From positions 1,803-15,585 of the forward strand of contig JAGRMP010000074.1 in the NCBI GenBank assembly GCA_020441225.1: 13,783 bases of DNA, written 5' to 3'. Numbering within the stretch: position 1 is the stretch's first letter; every line of letters begins with the position of its first letter. The position numbers were made by a program, and so were the translations under genes. Shown here one piece after another: positions 6,700 through 13,385 of the stretch. The notes beneath the pieces are model-generated. The model ran no database searches and had not been told where the DNA came from. It was given only the letters and a program-made list of their open reading frames with translations. Source of the DNA: Maritimibacter sp. (GTDB lineage: Bacteria > Pseudomonadota > Alphaproteobacteria > Rhodobacterales > Rhodobacteraceae).

Positions 6700-8949
6700 T
6701 CATCCGGTCTCGTAGTAATCGCGGTACTTGCCGCGATAATAACTATAGCCGTCATAGGCGTATTTCGAGGCCTTGGACTCGTTGACCATGGTCAACACGG
6801 TGCCGGTCACCTTGCCATCGACCGTGCGCAGCTCGCGCAGGCCCTCGATGACCGCGTCGCGCGGCGTCGAGTCCCAACGTATTGCGTAGATCACCGCGTC
6901 CGCCATCGACGAGAGGATGCGGGCATCGGTGACCACCAGCGTGGGCGGCGCATCGAGGATGACGATGTCGTAGGTTTTCGCCAGGTAGTCGAGCAGGACC
7001 TCGAACCGGTGCGAGGCGAGCACGTCCGAGGCGTTGACGTTGAGGTTGCGCTCCGACGGCTTGGTCATCAGGATGTGCAGCCCGGTGGTGGGTTCGACAA
7101 ATATCGACTGCTCGAGCGAGGCCGAGCCGTTGATGACCGACAACAGGCCGAGATCGTCATTCTCGACGTTGAGCGCCTTCGACAGCGCGGGCATCCGCAG
7201 GTCGCAATCGACGATGATGGCCGACTTGCCCATCTGCTGGCTGGTGAGCGCCAGCATGATCGCGGTGGTCGACTTGCCCTCGCGCGGGACCGAGGATGTG
7301 AACATCACCTTCTTCGGCGGGTGATCGACGTCGGAAAACAGGATCGAGGTTCGCAGGTTTCGAATGGCCTCGGTCAGGGATGAATTGGGTTTCTCCCGCA
7401 GATAGCTGATTACATCCGAGCGTTTGAGATGTTTGCCGGCGAGCGGCACCATGCCGAGCACGTTCTGGCCGGTCAGCTGTTCGATCTGCTGCGGCGAGCG
7501 GAAGGTGTTGTTCATACGGTCGAGCAGCAGCACGATGCCGACGCCGACCACCAGGCCGACAAGCAGGCCCATGGCCTTGGTGCGCCGGGCCGAAGTGCCA
7601 AGCGGTGCCATCGGGACCTCGGCGGGGGTAATGATCCGGGCATCGGCCGCCTGAAGCGAGACTTCCTCGGTCGATTCCTGGAGCCGCGACAGCAGGCTTT
7701 CATACAGCGTCTGCGCCGCCAGCGCCTCGCGTTCCAGCTGGCGGATCTCGATTGCATCGCGCGATTGCTCGGCGGCCGTTTCCTCAAGCGCGCGGACCTC
7801 ATCGCTGAGCTGGGCTTCCGCTTCGCGTTTTGCCTGGAGATCGACCTGGAACGCGCGCACGATCCGTCCCGCTTCGGCGAGGATGCCCTTGCGCACCTCG
7901 GCCAGTTCCGCCTCCTTGCGCGCGCGGCCGGGCAGCCGCGACAGCGAGGGGTGGTTTTCGGGAACGGTCGAGGCCTGGGCCGCAAGCTCGGTGACCAGGT
8001 CGCTTTCCCGCCGCCGCAGATCGCCGATAACCCGGGAATCGCGGAACTCGGTCAGCGTGGCGAGATCCTGGCCCTCGTCCATGGCGGCTTGGAGGCGGTC
8101 GAGCTGCGCGGTCTGCGTGGTCAGTTCCTGGCGCACCTGGATCAGGTTCTGGTTCAGGGCCTGGATCTGTTGCTGGGTGGCTTCAAGGCTCTGGCCGGTT
8201 TCGGTGTTGAGCCGGGCATAGGCGTCCTCGACGGCGCGCTCGGCGTCCTCGACCTTGATCCGCAGTTCCTCGACCCGGACCGCCAGCCAGTCGACCGCGT
8301 TCTGGGTCGTTTCCAGTTTTCCTTCGAGTTGATCGACCAGGTATTGTTCGGCGACCTCGTTGGCGACGGCGGCCGAGAATTGCGGGTCGGTGGAGGTGAA
8401 GGAGATCGAGATCACCCGGCTGTCCGGGGTCGAGTCGAGCGTCATGCCGGCGCTGATCCCCGTGACCAGAGCCAGCCGGTGCCGTTCTGCGGCCACTTCC
8501 GGCGACGGGGGCGGGGGCGGAGGGGCGCGCATCCCGATGCGGATCAGGAATTCCTCGAAGCCCGAGGGCGGTTCGGCCGCTTCGGTGTCTTCGGGGCCCT
8601 GGTCTATCCCGAGTTTGTCGATCACCCGGTTGATGAGCTTGGTCGAGCTCAAGATCTCGATATGGGTCAACAGCGTGGTTGTGCCGAAATACTCCTCGAC
8701 CATGACCCCTTGGTTGCGCAGAACGTCGGCGCGTTCGGTGCCGAGCAGGAGCTTGGCCGTGGCCCGGTACTGGGGCACGATCTGGGACGCGAGGAACAAG
8801 CCGATGGTCAGCCCGAACAGCGCGCAGATCGCAATGATCCACTTGCCGCCCCAGAGGCGATTGCCGATCGCCCGAAGGTCGATCAGGTCGTCCTGCTCGG
8901 ATTGCGTGTTAGGGCGCGTAAACATCGCAAAATCGCTCGCCTTGTTCAT
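6700..8949 (-). CDS. Wzz-type co-polymerase fused to a BY-kinase (ExoP/Wzc-like tyrosine autokinase)
   Basis: 749-residue inner-membrane protein that sets polysaccharide chain length and phosphorylates itself. In order: Wzz domain from about 20 with TM1 at 37-56; a periplasmic region with a polyproline run at about 143-148; long coiled coils (about 205-300 and 345-425) ending in a GNVR-like segment; TM2 at about 460-477 after PMAPLGTSARR; then the cytoplasmic kinase with Walker A SSVPREGKSTT (552-562), Walker A' IIVDCDLRMP (578-587), Walker B DIVILDAPP (661-669), and a C-terminal tyrosine cluster with eight Tyr between 730 and 746. Everything needed for trans-autophosphorylation is present. 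I chose the ATG at 8949; a GTG at 8985 adds 12 residues, but neither start has a good ribosome site. The phosphatase gene follows within 36 bp. No wza- or wzb-like gene is in view. Confidence 0.93.
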   Translation of the reverse strand: MNKASDFAMFTRPNTQSEQDDLIDLRAIGNRLWGGKWIIAICALFGLTIGLFLASQIVPQYRATAKLLLGTERADVLRNQGVMVEEYFGTTTLLTHIEILSSTKLINRVIDKLGIDQGPEDTEAAEPPSGFEEFLIRIGMRAPPPPPPSPEVAAERHRLALVTGISAGMTLDSTPDSRVISISFTSTDPQFSAAVANEVAEQYLVDQLEGKLETTQNAVDWLAVRVEELRIKVEDAERAVEDAYARLNTETGQSLEATQQQIQALNQNLIQVRQELTTQTAQLDRLQAAMDEGQDLATLTEFRDSRVIGDLRRRESDLVTELAAQASTVPENHPSLSRLPGRARKEAELAEVRKGILAEAGRIVRAFQVDLQAKREAEAQLSDEVRALEETAAEQSRDAIEIRQLEREALAAQTLYESLLSRLQESTEEVSLQAADARIITPAEVPMAPLGTSARRTKAMGLLVGLVVGVGIVLLLDRMNNTFRSPQQIEQLTGQNVLGMVPLAGKHLKRSDVISYLREKPNSSLTEAIRNLRTSILFSDVDHPPKKVMFTSSVPREGKSTTAIMLALTSQQMGKSAIIVDCDLRMPALSKALNVENDDLGLLSVINGSASLEQSIFVEPTTGLHILMTKPSERNLNVNASDVLASHRFEVLLDYLAKTYDIVILDAPPTLVVTDARILSSMADAVIYAIRWDSTPRDAVIEGLRELRTVDGKVTGTVLTMVNESKASKYAYDGYSYYRGKYRDYYETG

Positions 8950-8976
8950 CAAAGGGTCACCCGGTTGGAAACAATT

Positions 8977-9004
8977 TCGATACACCTATCACCCGGGACC
9001 GCAA
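8977..9004 (-). promoter_or_regulatory. Weak promoter candidate for the kinase-phosphatase pair
   Basis: On the minus strand: TTGCGG (9004-8999), a 16-bp spacer, TATCGA (8982-8977). This would give a leader of about 20 nt to the ATG at 8949 and make the GTG at 8985 unusable. Only a partial consensus match, supported by position. The rest of the 8950-9165 gap holds short GC-rich inverted repeats and no convincing gene. Confidence 0.25.
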
Positions 9005-9165
9005 CAATCGAGGCCCGAGGTGGCCTGGCCGGACCGTTGTGCTCTTTCGGGCAGATGTCGCCGGGCGGGTCGGGTGGCGACCCATGACGCCCGCCACGGC
9101 CGGTTGGAATGCGCCCGCCGCAAGGGGCCGAGACCGGTGCAGGGCACGATCCGGGCGGGCCCCGG

Positions 9166-10389
9166 TCATCCGTCGGCGTCGCGCCCCGCGTCGGCGCCCG
9201 CATGGGTCTCTAGGCCGTCGCGGATCGCGCGTTCGGCGGTCGGGATGTCGCCGTAGTGGAGCCGATAGGCGGGGGTCCGCGCAACGAAGTCGAGGAAATC
9301 GGCGGTGTCGGCACGTTCGAACCCGATGTGGCTTTCCTCGTTGAGGAACAGACCGAGGGCCTCGATTTCGGTCAGGGGCTCGACCTCCGCGGGCGCCGTC
9401 CCCATCTCGGCAGTGTAGCGCACTTCGAGAAACAGCCGCGGCCTCTGCGGTTCCGTCGCCCGTGCTCCGGGCGGCAGGCTCTGATACCGGACCTCGCGTG
9501 GGCCGAGCCGGTGCGGCGTTGCGGCCGCCAGGCCGGGGTAGTCCGGGGCCAGGGTGCCGACCGCACCGTCCTTGATGCTGAGCGCGAAGGGCAGGGGGTG
9601 GACCTGCCAGTTGTCGCCGAACGCCGCGAGATCTTCGGCAAGAAGCCGCCACCCTCGCGCGATCAGCCCGGCCGACAGCGTCGATTTGCCCGCGCCGCTC
9701 TCGCCGGCAAGAAAAACCGCCCCGCCGGCGCCGCTCAGCACCGCGCCATGAACCGTGGCGCGCCAGCCCTTGGCGCCGCCGGCCAGCCGGACCAGTTCGG
9801 CGACGATCTGTCCCCGGGCCATGGCCAGGCTCTGCGCCATCCGGTGCGGCGCGTCGTCCTGATAGAGGACCCACCCCGCCTCCGGACCGGTGGCGCGCAG
9901 GACATGGCGGGGCGGCCGGTCGGTATCGGGGAAATCGGCCAGCAGCTCGGCGACGACCGCGGCGAGTGCCGGGTCCTCGACCTCCAGCGCGACTGGGACA
10001 TCGCCGACCAGAAACCCCCGGCGAAACGCCGGCGCAGGGCTGCGTGGGCTCCGCCGCGCGGCTGGCGCACCGGTCAGGGCGCGCAGGCGGAGCGCTTCGT
10101 CCGTTGGAGCGGGCGGGGCGAACAGGCCCTGCGCCTGCCAGGCGGCGAGACAGGCGGCCACATCCGCCGCGGCGGCAGTGGCCCGGGCGGGGACCCGGCG
10201 GGCATAGCCCCGCGTCGCCGCGCCGATATCGCCGGTCTCGATCAGCAGATCCCAGATTGCGGCCGCCGCGGGGTTGAGCAGGGTCACCGCGTTCCAGTCG
10301 GGGATGATGCCGACCCGGGCCGGGCCGAGGGCCACGCTGGGCTGCCAGAAGCGGCAGGCGGCGAGGTCAGGTCCCGCTGTCGCGGTCAT
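9166..10389 (-). CDS. PqqD-like domain fused to an HPr kinase-like P-loop domain
   Basis: 407 residues, probably cytoplasmic. Residues about 20-95 look like a PqqD-type peptide-binding winged helix (VGIIPDWNAVTLLNPAAAAIWDLL, then a helical end at CLAAWQAQGLF). Residues about 130-395 resemble HprK-related kinases: a beta-rich lead-in, VHGAVLSG, a P-loop GESGAGKST (229-237), an acidic LLAEDLAAF (249-257) at the HPr-kinase Walker B position, and a C-terminal YGDIPTAERAI helix. Known HPr kinases phosphorylate a serine of a small protein; related kinases modify lasso peptides. Recalled NCBI families pair HprK-related kinase A with a separate PqqD-family chaperone; here they are one chain. The upstream neighbour is a small peptide gene, a candidate substrate. 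I chose the ATG at 10389; the TTG-initiated frame from 10443 begins inside a hairpin. The linker (about 92-125) is Ala/Pro/Arg-rich. Activity is unproven. Confidence 0.8.
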   Translation of the reverse strand: MTATAGPDLAACRFWQPSVALGPARVGIIPDWNAVTLLNPAAAAIWDLLIETGDIGAATRGYARRVPARATAAAADVAACLAAWQAQGLFAPPAPTDEALRLRALTGAPAARRSPRSPAPAFRRGFLVGDVPVALEVEDPALAAVVAELLADFPDTDRPPRHVLRATGPEAGWVLYQDDAPHRMAQSLAMARGQIVAELVRLAGGAKGWRATVHGAVLSGAGGAVFLAGESGAGKSTLSAGLIARGWRLLAEDLAAFGDNWQVHPLPFALSIKDGAVGTLAPDYPGLAAATPHRLGPREVRYQSLPPGARATEPQRPRLFLEVRYTAEMGTAPAEVEPLTEIEALGLFLNEESHIGFERADTADFLDFVARTPAYRLHYGDIPTAERAIRDGLETHAGADAGRDADG

Positions 10390-10398
10390 GCCACCGGC

Positions 10399-10412
10399 CC
10401 GGAACGCTCCGG
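10399..10412 (-). promoter_or_regulatory. Small hairpin in the leader of the PqqD-HprK gene
   Basis: CCGGA (10399-10403) and TCCGG (10408-10412) form a 5-bp stem with a 4-nt loop. It contains the only purine-rich GGAG-like stretch before the ATG at 10389, and that stretch is farther away than usual, so kinase translation may be low or controlled. Confidence 0.3.
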
Positions 10413-10428
10413 CGATGCGTCGGTCGCC

Positions 10429-10470
10429 CGAAACGCGAAACAACCGAACACCGGCGTGCGGGTTCGGTTG
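10429..10470 (-). terminator. Intercistronic terminator or attenuator between peptide and kinase genes
   Basis: Perfect 9-bp arms CAACCGAAC (10441-10449) and GTTCGGTTG (10462-10470), extended inward by CCG/CGG (10451-10453, 10459-10461) past one bulged A, leaving a 5-nt loop. On the minus strand the stem is followed by TTTCGCGTTTCG, a T-rich but broken tail. It lies 77 bp after the peptide stop and 51 bp before the kinase start. An imperfect terminator here would yield much peptide and little kinase. Confidence 0.6.
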
Positions 10471-10547
10471 CGGAGGTCTTGCCGGTCGAAAGGCACACCC
10501 CTGCGGCGGGATGCACCTTGGTCATGTCGCATCGAAGGGAGGGCCGT

Positions 10548-10847
10548 TCAGCTGTCGCGCTTGCCGAGGAAACGGGAACCGCTGTCGCCACCACCCGGCG
10601 CACCGGTGTCCGACGGTTTGTATCCCGGCGGGCGGCCGCGTCCGTCGCCGCAATCGTGTTCGCACGGCGAACCGCCGCCGTCGCCCCGCGACGCGGACGG
10701 CGTGAGCAGAACCGCGACCGCCGGGGCAGCGCCCGCGAGGGCACCGATGTTCAAGAGGGCGGCGCGCCGACCCTTGTCCACGGATTCGGCCTGGGCCCCG
10801 GTTTCGTCCAACGGCCTCTGCTCAAATGTCCTCTTTTCGTCGATCAT
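10548..10847 (-). CDS. Small peptide with Arg-Arg/hydrophobic stretch and CxxxC tail, possible modified substrate
   Basis: 99 residues; no family recognised. Residues 1-26 are charged (DEKRTFEQ, DETG). KGRRAALLNIGALAG from about 25 leads into a hydrophobic run to about 48 ending PAVAVLLTPSAS, resembling a Tat-like or late internal export signal. The tail (50-99) is Gly/Ser/Asp/Pro-rich with a CEHDC pair (62-66) and ends SRFLGKRDS, with several Ser that a kinase could phosphorylate. The start at 10847 is supported by CAGGATT with about 6-7 nt spacing; an upstream ATG at 10871 would add eight residues and lose that site. The next gene downstream encodes a PqqD-HprK-like fusion, so this may be its peptide substrate. 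An ordinary exported small protein is the alternative. Codon position bias fits the coding strand only modestly. Confidence 0.55.
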   Translation of the reverse strand: MIDEKRTFEQRPLDETGAQAESVDKGRRAALLNIGALAGAAPAVAVLLTPSASRGDGGGSPCEHDCGDGRGRPPGYKPSDTGAPGGGDSGSRFLGKRDS

Positions 10848-11181
10848 AACAATCCTGCCCTGCAAACACATTCAGGTCCGATTACCATGAAGCGGCCTGA
10901 TCGGCAATGCCTCCGTGTGGACAGGGGGGCGTTGGCGCGAAATGTGGCGGCTGAGGCACCCCGCGTCACTTTGGCAACCGGGAACAGTAAAAAATGGTCG
11001 TTTTGTGGAAATAGTTTCGCCGGGGATTCGGAATTGTCGGCGCAGCCGGTGGGGCGGGAAACCGGAATACCGGGGGAAAACCCCCAGGCTGGATTTGCGT
11101 CCCGGCCCGACTGGCGGACCGGATCGGGTTGTCGGCGCGGGTATTCTAACAGCGCGGCGAGAATCGGCCGGGTTGCGGCGC
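10848..11181. other. Intergenic region upstream of the peptide gene
   Basis: 334 bp without a credible gene. It holds a perfect GGGGG-AAAA-CCCCC hairpin (11072-11085), an A/T-rich patch (about 10988-11015) that stands out from its surroundings, and a weak minus-strand pair near the gene (GGTAAT about 25-30 nt upstream of a possible start, with only a poor -35). The peptide operon promoter is presumably here, but I cannot place it firmly. Confidence 0.4.
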
Positions 11182-11218
11182 AAAAGAAACCCCCCGCCGG
11201 CACCGGGCCGAAGGGGGC
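11182..11218 (-). terminator. Rho-independent terminator after the RTX gene
   Basis: On the minus strand a stem of CCCCC (11217-11213) with GGGGG (11195-11190), reinforced by an inner CGGC/GCCG pairing, is followed by TTTCTTTTG (11189-11181). It is about 80 bp downstream of the RTX stop and separates that gene from the peptide-kinase unit. Confidence 0.8.
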
Positions 11219-11298
11219 GTCTTTACTGTTTTATCCGGTCGCGCCCGGACGGATCGGGTCTGCCGCCGCAAGACCACGGATGGCTCCGCGGGCGTGGT

Positions 11299-12207
11299 TC
11301 AGAAGATGAAGTCGCCCGAGTCGAGCGAGCCCAGGCCGACGTTTTCCAGCGTGATAATGTCTCCGCCGCCGGCGTTGATCACGATGTCGCCGCCACTCGC
11401 CGTGAGGTGGTTCAGCATCAGATCGGCGAAAGAGGTGATCTGGGACAATTCGGAAAGATCGAGAACGTCGTGCTTCGCGCCTTTCGCGTCGAAGTCCTTG
11501 ATCACGTCGTGGGCGTCGTCGTCCTGGAACAGGAAGGTGTCTTCCTTGCCACCGCCCCGCAACACGTCGTTGCCTTCGCCGCCGGTCACGGTGTCGTAGC
11601 CGTTGCCGCCGTTGACCGTGTCCATGCCGCGCCGGCCGTCGAGGAAGTCGTGGCCGCGATCCCCTTTCAGCAGGTCGTCGCCCTGGCCGCCGCGGATGAG
11701 GTCGTCGCCCTTGTTGCCGTTGATCACGTCGTCGCCGCCGTTGCCGTTGATCACGTCATCGCCCCGGAAGCCGCGCACCGCATCGTCGAATTCGGAAAGC
11801 TGGAGAATGTCGTCGCCATCCAGGATGGTCTTGATGAGCTTGAAGTCGTCCCCCGTGCCTGCCGTGTTGCCGGCCTGCCAGAAATCGTCCATCGGGATGT
11901 TGTCCCAGTCCGACCAATGCCACCGTTCTTCCCAGTAGCCGCCATCGACGAGGCTGTCGTCCGGAACCCAGGCCCACTGGCTCAGGGCTTCGATCGTGCC
12001 GATGGTGAGGTCGCCGCCCAGATCTTCGGCAAAGCCGAAGCCGTACAGGCCGAGCGCGTCGTTTGTGGTGGTGTAGATGAAATAGTTGTCTTCCCACCCG
12101 TCTTCATTGGCGTCGTCGTTGAATTCTTCGAAATCCAGGTTGGCGTACCAGAAGTTCAGATCATAGGAGTCGAAATCCGTCTGGTCCTGAGCGAAAAGCT
12201 TGGTCAT
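11299..12207 (-). CDS. RTX calcium-binding protein, probable type I secretion substrate
   Basis: 302-residue, strongly acidic protein without an N-terminal signal peptide. Residues 1-115 are rich in Asp/Glu and aromatics; YFIYTTTNDALGLYGFGF to LTIGTIEAL (about 42-75) looks like the small beta module that often precedes RTX repeats in alphaproteobacterial secreted proteins. IKTILDGDDIL (125-135) leads into eight or nine tandem nonapeptides of the GGxGxDxhx type (about 146-222), which fold as a calcium-bound beta roll outside the cell. The C-terminus (DVLDLSEL, then ITLENVGLGSLDSGDFIF) matches the uncleaved C-terminal signal used by TolC-dependent ABC exporters. GAAGGG six bases before the ATG fixes the start. 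No secretion ABC transporter is in the window. The role could be adhesion or matrix binding; no enzymatic domain is visible. Confidence 0.9.
   Translation of the reverse strand: MTKLFAQDQTDFDSYDLNFWYANLDFEEFNDDANEDGWEDNYFIYTTTNDALGLYGFGFAEDLGGDLTIGTIEALSQWAWVPDDSLVDGGYWEERWHWSDWDNIPMDDFWQAGNTAGTGDDFKLIKTILDGDDILQLSEFDDAVRGFRGDDVINGNGGDDVINGNKGDDLIRGGQGDDLLKGDRGHDFLDGRRGMDTVNGGNGYDTVTGGEGNDVLRGGGKEDTFLFQDDDAHDVIKDFDAKGAKHDVLDLSELSQITSFADLMLNHLTASGGDIVINAGGGDIITLENVGLGSLDSGDFIF
11714..11763 (-). repeat. Near-identical 27-bp tandem units within the RTX repeat region
   Basis: A 23-base block (11714-11736) recurs at 11741-11763 with one mismatch and a 27-bp offset, which is the DNA form of two adjacent GN(G/K)GDDVIN-type nonapeptides. 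Such recent duplication allows repeat-number change by slippage without frameshift. Confidence 0.8.
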
Positions 12208-12229
12208 GGTTAACCCTTCAATCTGCGCG

Positions 12230-12245
12230 GCGGCGCTCCCGCCGC
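12230..12245 (-). promoter_or_regulatory. Hairpin in the RTX mRNA leader
   Basis: GCGGCG (12230-12235) and CGCCGC (12240-12245) form a perfect 6-bp stem with a 4-nt loop, just upstream of the ribosome site at 12214-12219. It could stabilise the leader or influence initiation. Confidence 0.35.
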
Positions 12246-12263
12246 ATGCAACTCGGCACGAAG

Positions 12264-12307
12264 ATTATGAAGTCCGTACCGCTCACGGCAGTTCGATTCG
12301 AACCGCC
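12264..12307 (-). promoter_or_regulatory. RTX gene promoter with an overlapping inverted repeat (candidate operator)
   Basis: On the minus strand a good -10, CATAAT (12269-12264), has a weak -35 17 bp upstream. The -35 position falls in a near-perfect inverted repeat, GGCAGTTCG-ATT-CGAACCGCC (12287-12307, 9-bp arms with one G/T wobble). A weak -35 overlapped by a palindrome suggests control by a regulator. Confidence 0.4.
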
Positions 12308-12524
12308 TGCCTCGAGCGGGACATTCGGCAACTCTTAACCAAAACGCAAGGTCCGCCCGGGAGCGCTACATGGCCGCACTGTCCCTTGTGCCACAGTTGC
12401 ACTGGTATAAGGCGCCCGCGACAGGGCGGTTCGCCTGAATATTGTGCGGCGGCGGGCCGATCCGGGCGATACCGCGACCCGGGGATACCGGTTTGGGGCC
12501 GGTCCGATCAGCGAAGTCTCGCCG

Positions 12525-13385
12525 TCAGTCCGCAGCCAGTCGCGCGATGATGGCACGGATCCTGTCCGCGTCCGCTGGGCGGGCGAGGGACGGCGCGTGG
12601 CCGCAGTCGGGGTACAGTGTCAGCTCCGGACGCGGCCCCGTCGTCGTCATGCGGCGGGCGGTTTGCGCGGGCAGCACGTCCGAGCTTTCGCCGCGCAGCA
12701 GATGCGTCGGCAGCGCGATCCGTTCGAACCGGTCCCAAAAGGTGAAATCGCCGGGCGAGGCGGTGAACTGCACGGTGATCGCCGGGTCGTAATGGGTGGT
12801 GAACCGCCCGTCGTCGCGACGGCGCAGCGACGTGCGCGCCATCCGCTGCCAGAATCTGTCATCCGCCGGGCCGAAGGGGGCATAGGCGGCGCGAAACCAG
12901 GCCTCGGCCTCCGAATGCGAGGCAAAGTCCGGGGTCGTATCGGCATAGGCCAGGATCCGGTCGATGGCGTCCTGCGGCAGCTCGGGGCCGATGTCGTTGA
13001 CGATCAGCCAGGCGAGGCGCGGCGCGAGCGGGCCCGAGGCCATCCGCATGCCGATGAGCCCGCCCATCGAGGTGCCGATCCAGCCGACCCGGGCCAGCCC
13101 GTACTGGTCGATCAGATCGGCGGCGATCCGGGCGTAGTGGTCGAGCGCGTATTCCGCCTCCGGATTGGCCGACCAGCTCGACAGGCCCCGTCCGATGGTG
13201 TCGGGGCAGAGCACGAAAAACGCCTCCGACAGGGCCGCGGCCAGCTCGTCGAAATCGCGCCCCGTCCGCGCGAGCCCGTGCCACATCACCAGGCCCGGGT
13301 TGCCCGGCGTGCCCCATTCGGTGACATGGATCTCGTGATCCATCACCGGCACGAAAGCATGGCGCGGTGAGCGGCTGTGCGTCAT
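12525..13385 (-). CDS. Alpha/beta hydrolase
   Basis: 286-residue alpha/beta-hydrolase-fold enzyme, cytoplasmic, with all catalytic parts visible: oxyanion-hole motif HGLART (36-41), nucleophile elbow GTSMGG with Ser at about 106, an acid in GESSDVLP with Asp at about 236, and the catalytic His in CGHAP at about 263. The cap region (about 130-215) is aromatic and Arg-rich. Family members hydrolyse esters, lactones or C-C bonds; sequence alone does not give the substrate. The start codon overlaps the LivM stop as ATGA, so translation is coupled, with AAAGGA upstream; the longer frame to 13604 would run through LivM and is rejected. The coupling suggests the enzyme acts on something the transporter imports, perhaps an esterified or amide-linked compound rather than a plain amino acid. 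Confidence 0.88.
   Translation of the reverse strand: MTHSRSPRHAFVPVMDHEIHVTEWGTPGNPGLVMWHGLARTGRDFDELAAALSEAFFVLCPDTIGRGLSSWSANPEAEYALDHYARIAADLIDQYGLARVGWIGTSMGGLIGMRMASGPLAPRLAWLIVNDIGPELPQDAIDRILAYADTTPDFASHSEAEAWFRAAYAPFGPADDRFWQRMARTSLRRRDDGRFTTHYDPAITVQFTASPGDFTFWDRFERIALPTHLLRGESSDVLPAQTARRMTTTGPRPELTLYPDCGHAPSLARPADADRIRAIIARLAAD

Larger units (their letters stand above)
12208..12524. other. Intergenic region between the hydrolase and RTX genes
   Basis: 317 bp without a credible gene. The half nearer the RTX gene contains its probable promoter, an inverted repeat and a leader hairpin, listed separately. The half nearer the hydrolase contains short GC stems, such as ACCGG/CCGGT at 12487-12503, that lack a T-run and are not convincing terminators. 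Confidence 0.5.

Noticed and set aside
7429..9087. Long plus-strand open frame opposite the tyrosine kinase gene
   Set aside because: Shadow of the GC-rich kinase gene; the Arg/Gly/Leu-rich translation has no domain and the minus-strand frame has a complete Wzz and kinase architecture.
8950..9203. Small minus-strand frame (84 codons) between kinase and HprK genes
   Set aside because: Overlaps the end of the PqqD-HprK gene, is Pro/Arg/Gly-rich, lacks a ribosome site and would cover the probable kinase promoter.
10390..10443. Longer start (TTG at 10443) for the PqqD-HprK protein
   Set aside because: The start would lie inside the terminator-like hairpin and the extra residues do not resemble the family N-terminus.
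9256..10890. Long plus-strand open frame spanning the PqqD-HprK and peptide region
   Set aside because: Crosses two minus-strand genes and a terminator; composition is typical of antisense GC-rich frames. The minus-strand P-loop protein explains the region.
11690..11770. CRISPR-like direct repeats
   Set aside because: Repeat spacing is 27 bp and in frame with RTX nonapeptides; there are no unique spacers of constant length.
10915..12213. Long plus-strand open frame opposite the RTX gene, with repeated Val/Ala/Asp patterns
   Set aside because: The repetition is the reverse complement of the RTX nonapeptide DNA; the minus-strand protein has valid calcium-binding repeats and a ribosome site.
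12280..12310. tRNA T-arm-like sequence (GTTCGATTC/GGTTCGAATC)
   Set aside because: No acceptor stem, anticodon arm or D-arm at suitable distances; it is better explained as an inverted repeat in the RTX promoter.
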